NCBI RefSeq assembly: GCF_014287875.1 | Contig: NZ_JACOPN010000003.1 | Location: 248,001-312,000 of the forward strand | From: Flintibacter faecis | GTDB taxonomy: Bacteria > Bacillota > Clostridia > Oscillospirales > Oscillospiraceae | DNA: 64,000 nt | Direction of reading: 5' to 3' | Shown: positions 50,642 through 60,093 of the stretch, piece after piece | Layout: every line of letters begins with the position of its first letter | Numbering within the stretch: the stretch's first letter is position 1 | Notes under the pieces: model-generated | Database searches by the model: none | Seen by the model: the letters and a program-made list of their open reading frames with translations, nothing else | What the model was told of the DNA's origin: nothing | Program-made: the position numbers and the translations under genes

Positions 50642-51114
50642 TGACTGTTATCTGTTTTCACAACAATAACGAAGAGAATGGATACCTTAGCAACTGGTAT
50701 CCTTCCACATTTACGCACAATGGTATCACCTTTTCCTCAATGGAGCAGTATATGATGTACCGCAAGGCACTTTCCTTTGGCGATGAAAAGGTTGCCACAC
50801 AGATTCTTGCTACGGATAATGCTGCCGAGATAAAGGCTCTTGGACGGCTTGTATCCGGCTATGATGAGAGCCTATGGAACGGTATTCGACAAATTGTCGT
50901 CTATGAGGGGCTTTTCGCAAAGTTTACGCAGAACCCTGATCTAAGGGAGAGACTGAAAGATACTGGAAATGCATTTCTTGCTGAGTGTGCTGTAAATGAT
51001 CGGATTTGGGGCATTGGTTTATCCATGCGTGATCCAAGCAGACTTGACCGGGCAAAATGGCGGGGGCAAAATCTGCTGGGTTATGCCCTGATGATGGTGC
51101 GTGAAAGGCTGTAA
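50641..51114 (+). CDS. NADAR-family protein (YbiA-like)
   Basis: GYLSNWYPSTFTHNGITFSSMEQYMMYRKA and the C-terminal FLAECAVNDRIWGIGLSM match NADAR domains. NADAR proteins bind ADP-ribose-like ligands, and some remove ADP-ribose from guanine in DNA or RNA. ATG 50641 overlaps the previous stop. Its place beside an ART-like protein makes it the probable antidote. Confidence 0.88.
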   Translation: MTVICFHNNNEENGYLSNWYPSTFTHNGITFSSMEQYMMYRKALSFGDEKVATQILATDNAAEIKALGRLVSGYDESLWNGIRQIVVYEGLFAKFTQNPDLRERLKDTGNAFLAECAVNDRIWGIGLSMRDPSRLDRAKWRGQNLLGYALMMVRERL

Positions 51115-51120
51115 TCAGCA

Positions 51121-51648
51121 TATTCTTGGGAACAGCGTAAGTTCTCCGAGATAACTTTTCTGTCGGGAGAAAAGAATAGAGAAAACCTGCCGTTGGAGAG
51201 TTATTCAATAACCAACGAGAGCGGATTTGTGCCGCAAGACGAGAAGTTTGAAAATGGTGGCACTATGCGAGAAGCTAATAAAAGAATGTACTATATCGTT
51301 TCTCCAAACTCGTTTGCCTACAATCCGGCAAGAATAAATGTTGGCTCGATTGGATATCAAAACACCGGGAAAAATGTCATAGTTAGCTCACTTTACGAGA
51401 TTTTTAAGACTTCCGATGATGTTGATGACAGACTTCTGTGGCACTGGTTCAAGTCGCCTGATTTTCAAAAGTTGATTTGGCAGTTGCAAGAGGGCGGTGT
51501 TCGACTTTACTTCTATTATGACAAACTCTGTATGGGCGAGGTATCTCTCCCATCACTTGAGGAACAACGCAAAATTGGAAAGTTTTTTGATACTCTCGAC
51601 AACCTTATCACCCTTCATCAGCGTAAGCATTTGCGCTTGCACCCTTAA
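51121..51648 (+). pseudogene. hsdS: Silent single hsdS cassette
   Basis: WEQRKFSEITFLSGEKN (51125) to LDNLITLHQRKHLRLHP (stop 51648) encodes one recognition domain with repeats A and B at its ends. No start codon or ribosome site of its own; it follows the NADAR stop in another frame. Confidence 0.85.
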
Positions 51649-51698
51649 ATAAACCTTAGCGTGAAAGGCTGCTTTCACCGCAGAGAGGAGGAAATCGT

Positions 51699-54600
51699 AT
51701 GACATTCCAAAAAGAGGCAGACTTTGAGGAAGCCCTGATTAAAGTCTTAGCGGATAAAGGTTGGGAAAAAGAAGTTATCAAGAACCCGACCGAGCAAGAC
51801 CTCATCCGAAATTGGGCAAAGATTCTGTATGACAACAACCGTGGAATTGACCGCTTGAATAACTATCCTCTTACGGATGGGGAAATGCAGCAGATCATCG
51901 AGCAGATCACGGAACTCAGAACCCCGTTGAAGCTCAACGGCCTTATCAACGGGAAAACTGTATCTATCAAGCGTGACAACCCTGATGATAAGCTCCATTG
52001 TGGCACGGAAATCAGCTTGAAAATATATGATCGCAGAGAAATCGCCGCCGGACAGAGCCGGTATCAAATCGCACAGCAACCGGTTTTTCCGAGCAAGTCA
52101 AAAATGCTGAATGACCGCCGTGGCGATTTGATGCTGCTCATCAATGGTATGCCGGTCATACATATCGAGCTGAAGCGCAGCGGTGTCCCTGTCAGTCAAG
52201 CGTATAATCAGATTGAGAAATACTCATATGAGGGCGTTTTTACAGGACTGTTCTCTCTCGTTCAGGTTTTTGTTGCAATGAACCCTGAAGAAACCCGCTA
52301 TTTTGCTAACCCCGGTCCCGATGGGAAATTCAACACGGATTACTATTTCCATTGGGCAGATTTTAACAACGAACCGATCAATGATTGGAAAGCGATCGCC
52401 TCCTCTCTGCTGTCCATTCCTATGGCGCACCAACTCATCGGGTTCTATACTGTTGCCGATAATGCTGACGGTGTTCTGAAGGTGATGAGAAGCTATCAGT
52501 ACTACGCAGCCAGTGCTATCTCCGATGTGGTATCTAAGACAAAATGGGATAGCGGGAAGCAGCGTGGCGGATACATTTGGCATACCACAGGTTCGGGCAA
52601 AACGATGACGAGTTTTAAGTCAGCTCAGTTGATTGCAAACTCCAATGATGCCGATAAAGTCATCTTCCTTACCGACCGCATCGAGTTAGGAACCCAGTCA
52701 CTCAAGGAGTATCGGGCATTTGCAGATGAAAATGAAACAGTACAGGCAACAGAGAATACCTATGTCCTTTTGTCAAAGCTGAAGAGTAACGCCACAGCAG
52801 ATACCCTAATCGTCACTTCTATTCAGAAGATGAGTAATATCCGGGATGAGGACGGTGGGCTTAACGCAAGCGACATTGAAATAATCAACGGCAAGCGACT
52901 TGTCTTTATCGTTGATGAAGCCCATCGCTCGACTTTTGGAGATATGCTCTCAATTATAAAGGAAACATTTCCTAATGCGATTTTCTTCGGTTTCACCGGA
53001 ACACCGGTGTTTGAGGAGAACGCAAAGAAAAACAATGCCCAAACAGATGTTTTTGGCAATGAACTTCATAGATATAGCATTGCTGATGGTATCAGGGATA
53101 AGAATGTGCTTGGATTTGATCCTTATAAAGTCCTGACCTTCCGTGATAAGGATGTCCGCAAAGTGGTTGCCTTGGAAAAAGCAAAAGCAGCAACCGAAGA
53201 AGAAGCGATCAGCGATCCGAAAAAGGCAAAAATATTCTATGAGTATATGGACTCCTCCACCGTTAAGATGGCAGGTTTCTTGGGCGATGACGGCAAGTGG
53301 GTCAAGGGCATTGAAGATTATCTTCCAAAGGCTCAGTATCTTTCCTCGGAGCATCAAAGCAAGGTCGTTGAGGATATTCAAGAAAACTGGCTAACTTTGA
53401 GCCACAACGGGAAATTTCACGCAATCTTTGCAACGAGCAGCATCCCCGAAGCAATAGACTACTATCGACTGCTGAAGGCTGCAATGCCGGGACTCAGAAT
53501 CAGTTGCCTTTTTGACCCCAATATCAGCAATGAAGATGGTGATTACAAAGAATACAAGGGGCAGCCGATTGCTTTCTATAAAGAGAAAGGCTTGATTGAA
53601 ATCCTCACTGACTATAATGCGATGTTTGGTCAGGATTTTTCGATTACTACACACGCTCGCTTCAAAAAAGATCTTTCTCTACGCCTTGCCCACAAAGAAC
53701 AATATAAGCGGATCGAAAGAGAGCCTGAAAAGCAACTCGACCTTTTGATCGTAGTGGATCAGATGCTTACCGGCTTTGACTCTAAGTGGGTCAATACGCT
53801 GTATATGGATAAGATACTGGAGTATGAGAACATCATTCAGGCATTTTCCAGAACCAACAGACTTTTCGGACCCGATAAGCCTTTTGGCATAATCAGATAT
53901 TATCGCAAGCCGCATACGATGGAGCAGAATGTGAGCAAAGCGGTTAAGCTCTATTCCGGCGATAGACCGATAGGTCTGTTCGTTGAAAAACTGTCTTACA
54001 ACCTCGGAAAGCTCAACTCTGTGTTTGATGACATTGCGTATCTGTTCAAAAACGCTGTTATCCCTGACTTTGAAAAGCTACCTGCGGATGGAACGGTAAG
54101 AGCTAAGTTTGCCTCACTGTTTAGAGATTTCAACGGATACCTTGAAGCTGCTAAAATCCAAGGATTTAGGTGGGACAAACACACCTACTCATTCAAGGAT
54201 GAGGAAAGCGGTAAAACGATTGAGATTGCAATGGAGTTTGATGAGAACGCATTTTTGATTTTGGCACAGCGTTATAAAGAGCTTTCCGCTGCTTCTCCCG
54301 ATGATCCCGGATCACAAGACATAGATATACCATACGATCTTGTTGGATACCTGACTGAAATTGACACAGGGGTTATTGATGCCGATTATATGAACAGTCG
54401 TTTCGATAAGTACCTCAAATTGATTCGACAGGAAGGTTCTTCCGAGGAATCTATTGAGCAAGCAAAGGCAGAACTACACAAGACTTTTGCTGCCCTAACG
54501 CAAGAGGAGCAGAAATACGCAAATATCTTTCTGCACGACATTGAGCGAGGCGATGTCATTGCCGAGGACGGAAAAACGCTTCGTGACTACATCACGGAGT

Positions 54601-54884
54601 ATCAGTTTAGAGCAAAAGATGACCAAATTCACCGTTTTGCAACCATCTTCGGTCTTGATGAGGATAAACTCAGGAATATGATGGGGCTTAACCTGAATGA
54701 AGCGACTATCAATGAGTTTGGCAGGTTTGACGAGCTGAAAAAGAGCGTCGATAAGTCCAAAGCAAAAGCGTTCTTTGAAGCATATGAACAAACCAAGTTG
54801 ATTCCGCCCAAGGTCAATATGAAAACAGATCAGCTTTTGCGGCAGTTCATTCTTACCGGTGGATTTGAGGTTGATATGCCGTAA
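51699..54884 (+). CDS. hsdR: Type I restriction endonuclease HsdR
   Basis: 1061 aa. The PD-(D/E)xK nuclease (DLMLLINGMPVIHIELKRSG, around 156) precedes the translocase core TTGSGKTMTSFK (around 296), DEAHRS (around 406), GFTGTP (around 431) and helicase C-terminal motifs (DQMLTGFDSKW, IQAFSRTNRLF). It cleaves unmodified DNA after ATP-driven translocation. AGAGGAGG upstream. Confidence 0.95.
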   Translation: MTFQKEADFEEALIKVLADKGWEKEVIKNPTEQDLIRNWAKILYDNNRGIDRLNNYPLTDGEMQQIIEQITELRTPLKLNGLINGKTVSIKRDNPDDKLHCGTEISLKIYDRREIAAGQSRYQIAQQPVFPSKSKMLNDRRGDLMLLINGMPVIHIELKRSGVPVSQAYNQIEKYSYEGVFTGLFSLVQVFVAMNPEETRYFANPGPDGKFNTDYYFHWADFNNEPINDWKAIASSLLSIPMAHQLIGFYTVADNADGVLKVMRSYQYYAASAISDVVSKTKWDSGKQRGGYIWHTTGSGKTMTSFKSAQLIANSNDADKVIFLTDRIELGTQSLKEYRAFADENETVQATENTYVLLSKLKSNATADTLIVTSIQKMSNIRDEDGGLNASDIEIINGKRLVFIVDEAHRSTFGDMLSIIKETFPNAIFFGFTGTPVFEENAKKNNAQTDVFGNELHRYSIADGIRDKNVLGFDPYKVLTFRDKDVRKVVALEKAKAATEEEAISDPKKAKIFYEYMDSSTVKMAGFLGDDGKWVKGIEDYLPKAQYLSSEHQSKVVEDIQENWLTLSHNGKFHAIFATSSIPEAIDYYRLLKAAMPGLRISCLFDPNISNEDGDYKEYKGQPIAFYKEKGLIEILTDYNAMFGQDFSITTHARFKKDLSLRLAHKEQYKRIEREPEKQLDLLIVVDQMLTGFDSKWVNTLYMDKILEYENIIQAFSRTNRLFGPDKPFGIIRYYRKPHTMEQNVSKAVKLYSGDRPIGLFVEKLSYNLGKLNSVFDDIAYLFKNAVIPDFEKLPADGTVRAKFASLFRDFNGYLEAAKIQGFRWDKHTYSFKDEESGKTIEIAMEFDENAFLILAQRYKELSAASPDDPGSQDIDIPYDLVGYLTEIDTGVIDADYMNSRFDKYLKLIRQEGSSEESIEQAKAELHKTFAALTQEEQKYANIFLHDIERGDVIAEDGKTLRDYITEYQFRAKDDQIHRFATIFGLDEDKLRNMMGLNLNEATINEFGRFDELKKSVDKSKAKAFFEAYEQTKLIPPKVNMKTDQLLRQFILTGGFEVDMP

Positions 54885-55564
54885 TGAGTGCCATCAACGC
54901 TAAAGCAAGCCGAAAAATGAAAAAATATGCGGTCTTAACAAGAGAGCCAAGGTGTTTCCTTGGCTCTCTTGCTTTTTCTTGGGAACAGCGTAAGTTGTCT
55001 GAAATGTGCGGTACTTTTGAGTATGGACTTAACGCAGCCGCTAAGGAGTTTGACGGAAAAAACAAATACATCAGAATCACGGATATTGATGATGCCAGCA
55101 GAGAGTTCTTGCTTTCTGATCTTTCGTCCCCTGATATTTGCCTTGATGGTATGTCGAAATATCTACTCTCAAGCGGAGATATTGTCTTTGCACGAACTGG
55201 TGCAAGTGTCGGAAAAACCTACATTTACAGGGAAAACGACGGCATTGTGTACTTTGCAGGTTTCCTTATTCGGGCAAAAGTCAATCAGGACAATGATGCA
55301 GAATTTGTTTTTCAAAGCACCCTTTCGCCAAGCTATGAGAAGTATATTCGTATTACCTCGCAGCGATCTGGACAGCCGGGTGTAAACGCACAAGAGTATG
55401 GTGAGTACGACTTGTTTGCCCCGTCAAAAGAGGAACAGCAAAGAATTGGACACTTTCTGCGAGGTATTGACAACCTTATCACCCTTCATCAGCGTAAGCC
55501 ATTTTTAATGAAATGGAGGACTTCTGATGCTAACAGAAACCAAACGAACAGACTTGTTCTGTGA
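54884..55564 (+). pseudogene. hsdS: Silent single hsdS cassette behind a terminator
   Basis: An ATG overlaps the hsdR stop, but the first codons run through the terminator hairpin at 54940-54977, so little mRNA should reach the recognition domain (WEQRKLSEMCGTFEYG to LDNLITLHQRKPFL). Probably a reservoir of a recognition domain; its 3' end overlaps the recombinase start. Confidence 0.8.
54940..54977 (+). terminator. Terminator after hsdR
   Basis: AAGAGAGCCAAGG-N5-CCTTGGCTCTCTT followed by GCTTTTTC; it abuts repeat A of the silent cassette. Confidence 0.85.
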
Positions 55565-56453
55565 ATATTATGCAAAATGGATTACGGTGTATAAGAAGGG
55601 CGCAATCAGAAAGGTGACGATGGATAAGTACCTAATGACGCAGAAATGGCTCGTTAAGCTCGTCCCGAACCTGAGAGTATGTGATATGAACCGGATAGCT
55701 TATCAGCAGCTGTTGAACGATTATGCTGAGTTCCACGAGCGCCAAACCACGATGGATTTTCACCACCAGCTCAAGGGAGCAATTCTTGATGCTGTTGATG
55801 AGGGCTTGATTGAAAGAGATCCTACTCGCAAGGCAATCATCAAGGGGAAGCCACCGGTTGCTAAGAAAATCAAGTATCTCAATCAATTTGAGCTACACAC
55901 GCTGCTGATCTCGCTTGACCTGAAGGATAAGGTGAATTGGGACTATTTTATCCTGTTGGTAGCAAAGACGGGGATGCGCTTTTCTGAAGCACTGGCTCTT
56001 ACCCCCAAAGACTTCGACTTTGCCCATCAAACACTGTCCATAAGCAAGACTTGGGACTACAAGGGAAAGGGCGGCTTCCAGCCTACGAAGAACAAGTCGT
56101 CTGTGCGGAAAATTCAAATTGACTGGCAAACTGTCATTCAATTTTCTGAATTGGTAAAGCACCTTCCCGAAGATAAGCCCATCTTTGTCAACTCCACTGT
56201 CTACAATTCGACGGTGAACGACATTCTCGGCAGGCATTGCAAAGCCTGTAACATCCCTATCATCTCTGTCCACGGATTACGACATACACACGCCTCTTTG
56301 CTGTTATTTACGGGCGTTTCCATTGCGAGCGTTGCCCGCCGTCTTGGACATTCGAGTATGACCACTACGCAAAAAACCTATCTGCACATCATTCAGGAAC
56401 TTGAAAACAAAGACATCGACTTGGTGATGCGCTCTCTTTCGAGTTTGAGCTAA
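55527..56453 (+). CDS. Tyrosine recombinase of the hsdS-shuffling type
   Basis: 308 aa. A SAM-like core-binding domain is followed by AKTGMRFSEALAL (first Arg), HGLRHTHASLL (H-x-x-R) and LGHSSMTTTQKTYLH (His, Tyr). Recombinases at the end of type I restriction loci invert or swap hsdS segments. GGAGG lies seven bases before the ATG, within the end of the last silent cassette. Confidence 0.9.
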   Translation: MLTETKRTDLFCEYYAKWITVYKKGAIRKVTMDKYLMTQKWLVKLVPNLRVCDMNRIAYQQLLNDYAEFHERQTTMDFHHQLKGAILDAVDEGLIERDPTRKAIIKGKPPVAKKIKYLNQFELHTLLISLDLKDKVNWDYFILLVAKTGMRFSEALALTPKDFDFAHQTLSISKTWDYKGKGGFQPTKNKSSVRKIQIDWQTVIQFSELVKHLPEDKPIFVNSTVYNSTVNDILGRHCKACNIPIISVHGLRHTHASLLLFTGVSIASVARRLGHSSMTTTQKTYLHIIQELENKDIDLVMRSLSSLS

Positions 56454-56466
56454 AAGATTAAACCGG

Positions 56467-56489
56467 CTTGCGCTGATTAAAGGTGATAA
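56467..56489 (-). repeat. Degenerate inverted copy of shuffling repeat B
   Basis: CTTGCGCTGATTAAAGGTGATAA matches the reverse complement of repeat B with a few changes; it lies just after the recombinase stop. Confidence 0.5.
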
Positions 56490-56520
56490 AAAAGATGCCA
56501 TCCGAAAGGGTGGCATCTTG
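56490..56520 (+). terminator. Terminator of the recombinase gene
   Basis: AAGATGCCATCC-GAAA-GGGTGGCATCTT, then GATTTC. Confidence 0.75.
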
Positions 56521-56727
56521 ATTTCATCTGTTGTAGAATCCAGCTCAATAATGTCATCACCAGCAAAACTGCAGACAAATGGATAACCTATTATTCTGAC
56601 ATATCGTATTACCTTCTTTAGTGCACTTCCCGCAGCTTTCTTATAAGAATTATCCCAGAAACTGCTTTGTCGCAGCAAACAAGGCCTTTGCTCGTTGAAT
56701 ATGGAAAGCGCTGATGTTCTTTGCCAT
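56510..56727 (-). pseudogene. Possible frameshifted small gene remnant
   Basis: A good ribosome site (GAGGTG) precedes MAKNISAFHIQRAKALFAAT, which stops early. The adjacent frame continues with SSFWDNSYKKAAGSALKKVI and IIGYPFVCSFAGDDIIELDS. Together they look like one small protein broken by an indel. Weak case. Confidence 0.3.
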
Positions 56728-56766
56728 ATGCACCTCGCTATATTCTACCGAGATTATCTTTGAAGA

Positions 56767-57141
56767 TCACTTGCGTTCGAATACAAAACTGATACGGTCT
56801 TGGTATTCAGGCAACTGCTCCAGATAGACATTAAGGCGCCGTTCTACCTCAGCACGCTCCAATGCTGACGCTTCTACCGGGCTTAGGTCGTGCCCACCTT
56901 CCTCCATGATATCCACTGCCATTTCATACAGCAGCTTATCCAGAAGCTCTTCGGGGCTATCAATTACAATGCAGTCCATGTCGCCGACAGTACCACGGCA
57001 ACTATCGATACTGATGTAGATATACCCGACCTTACCAGACCATACAATATCGAAGTATGGAGTTGTTTTGATGTACTCGGAGAATACGCTCATGACTCGT
57101 TCAATGGCCTCTTTCACGCTGGTGTCATATTCCTTTTTCAT
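56767..57141 (-). CDS. 124-aa acidic protein, unknown
   Basis: ATG 57141 follows AAGGAGG by eight bases. Two helical ends around a short beta core (YFDIVWSGKVGYIYISID). Last gene of the operon led by the DUF4317 gene. Confidence 0.6.
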   Translation of the reverse strand: MKKEYDTSVKEAIERVMSVFSEYIKTTPYFDIVWSGKVGYIYISIDSCRGTVGDMDCIVIDSPEELLDKLLYEMAVDIMEEGGHDLSPVEASALERAEVERRLNVYLEQLPEYQDRISFVFERK

Positions 57142-57154
57142 GTCGGAGTCCTCC

Positions 57155-58108
57155 TTAAAATCGAATGGATGGGAGATGCACCTCTCCATACTTATCCGCT
57201 TCATGGATAATGCGAGGATAAGCACAGTAGAAGAACAAACCTCCTTGCCTATAATCCGTTCCTGTCCGGAACTCGTTGATTAAATTGTTCTGACATTCCC
57301 GGCATTGGTTGTTATGCCAATCGTGCGTTTTCGGGCATATGTACCAGTCCCGTGGATTACCCTTGATTTGGCTGCACTTCGGCGCATAGGGTTGGTTATC
57401 ACGGAGGAAGGCATCAAACCGCTTCCGCTTGCTCAACAGAATGTTTTGTAGGCCGTCTTCAGTAAAAAGATCTGGCGCAAAACCATCATCAATGAAGAAT
57501 CGGCGATAGTCGGCATACCCATCATCGTCTACGATCGCCCACTCCACCTTCACGAGCCATTCGCAACCGTCGTCATCATGGTCTTCGGTAAGCTGCAGAA
57601 CGACTGCTATATCTGTGGATCGCTGAGGAACAACTGAAGCGAGCATGCGATTCGGCCACTTCCACACAAACTTGTTCTCATCATCCAGGCTGCTGGAGAT
57701 ATACTCATTCCCAAAGGCGTAGGTCTCATCGAACACCCAAATCACCTTATAGCCGGCCCTCGTGTAGAACTTATTGCGCCGTTCAAATTCACCGGCAGAA
57801 ATTGGACTGTGCTGAAACTCAATGACATAGCCGCCCATCAAGATGTCTGCACGATGGCATTCGCCCCTGTGTTCCACGACAATCTCACGAACATTTTCGG
57901 GAAAACGCGATTGCCATCCTCGGTGCCATTCAGACATATCGTATTTCCAGTCATCCATACACGAGGTCACATGAGCGAAGTGCCACGAATTGACTTCGCC
58001 CTGGCGAGGAATCACCTGGTTGCCGCACACAGGACAGTAATACTCTTGCCCCTTCTCCGCATCGAATGCGTGAACGCGGTGATGATCCGCTGTCAAAGCA
58101 TATTCCAA
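57155..58108 (-). CDS. CoiA-like nuclease-domain protein
   Basis: An N-terminal zinc finger (YYCPVCGNQVIPRQG, then HFAH) is followed by the CoiA nuclease motif HRADILMGGYVIEFQHSPIS (D...E-x-Q), then a long acidic region and a C-terminal CPKTHDWHNNQCREC zinc-like patch. CoiA proteins take part in DNA uptake and recombination. It starts at TTG with AGGAGG seven bases upstream. Confidence 0.78.
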   Translation of the reverse strand: MEYALTADHHRVHAFDAEKGQEYYCPVCGNQVIPRQGEVNSWHFAHVTSCMDDWKYDMSEWHRGWQSRFPENVREIVVEHRGECHRADILMGGYVIEFQHSPISAGEFERRNKFYTRAGYKVIWVFDETYAFGNEYISSSLDDENKFVWKWPNRMLASVVPQRSTDIAVVLQLTEDHDDDGCEWLVKVEWAIVDDDGYADYRRFFIDDGFAPDLFTEDGLQNILLSKRKRFDAFLRDNQPYAPKCSQIKGNPRDWYICPKTHDWHNNQCRECQNNLINEFRTGTDYRQGGLFFYCAYPRIIHEADKYGEVHLPSIRF

Positions 58109-58132
58109 AGTGATCCCTCCTCGCAGAATAAT

Positions 58133-59110
58133 CTAATCGCTGTCTTCTTGGCTGCTCGCGTTTCTCTGGAAGCCATACTCAAAAAAGCACATGTCCAGGA
58201 TTTTGGCTGCCGGATACTCAATTCGGCTGCCGCAATGTTTCCGGAGCTTTTCAAACTCATCCTCATGGTCAAGATACAGGTTGCCAAGGGTTCGGATGGA
58301 TTTCGCACTGAAAACTTGGGATGCAGCACAGGTATCAGCAAGAGCCTTTTTGAAATACCGATCATAGGCGGGAACGCAGCCCACAGTACCCAGCAAGATC
58401 TTGGTAAGCAAGGTATCCGTTGGGATGCCGGCACCGGACGCCACATAAGCTTCTGTAATGCTCTCGCTAAGTTTCATGATGCGGTCAGCATAATACTCCT
58501 GCGAGAGTTTCTCGGGAGAAAGGTCCCAGAGATCATCCCACTCCGGCTGATAAATCAAACGGACAACATCCGCATGGATCTTGTAATCCTTCTGCATGAG
58601 GAAAGAGTTTCGAAGCATACCCCAACTGGCCAAATACCAAGCCAAGTGAAGGCAGAGATAGTCGATCGTAGCGTCAATCTGCGGGCGCCTATTCAGCCGA
58701 AACGCTTCATGGCAGTACTCCCAAGAGAGATACCGGTGATGTGGATCATCCTTCATACTGTCATAGCACTCGTATCCGGCTTGAATGGCTTCAGCAAATT
58801 TTTTCTGATCCACAACACGATAGGGCGGCTTACTATGGTGCGTGTGGCCCTGTACTTCACCTTTCCTGAATACGACCCATTGTTCCTCTAAACTAATGGA
58901 ATCCACGACATATCCCGCACTGATCCAGCTGGAGCAAAAGGATGCAGGGTTTGAGAGATTTGCCCAGGATGGTCTGTTCTTATATGCGTGGTTAGGGATT
59001 GGGATGATCTGGTTCAACTCATCGAAAGTAAGCTTAACAGAGTCTCCTCCGTGTTCCTTCAGCCAATTTCCAAGTGGAGCATATTTCTCTCCAATAGCCA
59101 TATCCGTCAC
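58133..59110 (-). CDS. DUF7662-like N-terminus with unassigned helical domain
   Basis: The first 85 residues (YAPLGNWLKEHGGDSVKLTFDE... WANLSNPASFCSSWISAGYVVDSISLEEQWVVF) match a small domain common in mobile-element proteins (DUF7662 as I know it). The following 220 residues are helical with no recognised motif. GTG start overlaps the upstream stop. Confidence 0.6.
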   Translation of the reverse strand: MTDMAIGEKYAPLGNWLKEHGGDSVKLTFDELNQIIPIPNHAYKNRPSWANLSNPASFCSSWISAGYVVDSISLEEQWVVFRKGEVQGHTHHSKPPYRVVDQKKFAEAIQAGYECYDSMKDDPHHRYLSWEYCHEAFRLNRRPQIDATIDYLCLHLAWYLASWGMLRNSFLMQKDYKIHADVVRLIYQPEWDDLWDLSPEKLSQEYYADRIMKLSESITEAYVASGAGIPTDTLLTKILLGTVGCVPAYDRYFKKALADTCAASQVFSAKSIRTLGNLYLDHEDEFEKLRKHCGSRIEYPAAKILDMCFFEYGFQRNASSQEDSD

Positions 59111-60069
59111 CCATTCAGTTCATGAGGCTTGAACACTCTTTTGTCCAGCGCGAAGATGCGACTGCTCACCTCTCCCACCTGGAGACCGGCCAAGGTCTCG
59201 CGGTAGATCTCCATCCGGCTGTCAAGCATATCGATCTGGGAGAGCAGCTCGCTCTCCGCACAGATGGGCTTCACTGCAGCGCCGAATTCTGGCTCTCCGT
59301 GATGGGAAAGAATCATGTGCTGCAGCAAAACGGACTTGTCTTCAGGGATCCCCAGTTCCGAAGCTACGGCAGCAACTTCCTGTGCGCCCATTACGAGATG
59401 GCCAAGGAGCTGTCCTTTCACCGAATACTCCGTGACGAGGCCGAGCTGGGAAAAGGTAAACTCCTTCTCTTTGGCAAAGTCATGCAGGAACGTGCCTGCA
59501 AGAAGCAGGCTGCGATCGATGATATCCCCGTAAAGGCCGGCCAGGAAATCAGCCGTTTTCATCATGGTCGCAGTGTGCATCAGAAGTCCGGAGATAAAGC
59601 CGTGGTGGACGCTTTTAGCGGCCGGGATCGTCTTCAGGGACTCCTTATGGCGGGCCATCATCGTGCTGCAGATCTTCCTGTAATCAGCATCCGTAATCGA
59701 ACTGATCAGTCTCTCCACTTCTGCCATCGTAGTGTCCACATCAATGGGAGCCACCGGGACCAAGGCGGACAGGTCGTAAGTATCATTGTCGTCAGCCAAA
59801 CGGATCCGATCGGCAGTAATCTGCGGGGTGCCTCTGAACTCGGAGACAGTGCCACGGATCTTCACAACATTGCCTTCATCAGCAGAGGAGATGGGGCCAG
59901 AATAGTCCCATACTTTTATTTCGATGGAGCCGGATCGATCCGACAGAGAGGCGCTCAAAAACGGCTTGCCGGTTGTGGTCGTCTTGGGATATGCAGCTTT
60001 CAAAACATAGAAGCCCTCCACCTCATCCGAAAGGGACATCTCTGCGATCAATTTGTTATATTCCATCAT
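59107..60069 (-). CDS. yhaM: YhaM-type 3'-5' exoribonuclease (OB + HD)
   Basis: An OB-fold (VEGFYVLKAAYPKTTTTGKPF) is followed by an HD domain (HTATMMKTADF; AGTFLHDFAKEKEF; MILSHHGEPEFG) as in YhaM/CBF1. YhaM trims short RNA or single-stranded DNA from the 3' end. The opposite strand holds a very long open frame (667 codons over this gene and the next) that is only a shadow. Confidence 0.9.
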   Translation of the reverse strand: MMEYNKLIAEMSLSDEVEGFYVLKAAYPKTTTTGKPFLSASLSDRSGSIEIKVWDYSGPISSADEGNVVKIRGTVSEFRGTPQITADRIRLADDNDTYDLSALVPVAPIDVDTTMAEVERLISSITDADYRKICSTMMARHKESLKTIPAAKSVHHGFISGLLMHTATMMKTADFLAGLYGDIIDRSLLLAGTFLHDFAKEKEFTFSQLGLVTEYSVKGQLLGHLVMGAQEVAAVASELGIPEDKSVLLQHMILSHHGEPEFGAAVKPICAESELLSQIDMLDSRMEIYRETLAGLQVGEVSSRIFALDKRVFKPHELNG

Positions 60070-60093
60070 TATTCCTCCGTAGTCGGTCTTCGT

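Noticed and set aside
44100..56453. CRISPR array suggested by regularly recurring repeats
   Set aside because: The repeats are 0.5 kb or more apart and lie inside hsdS coding sequence; there are no spacers of constant length and no cas genes.
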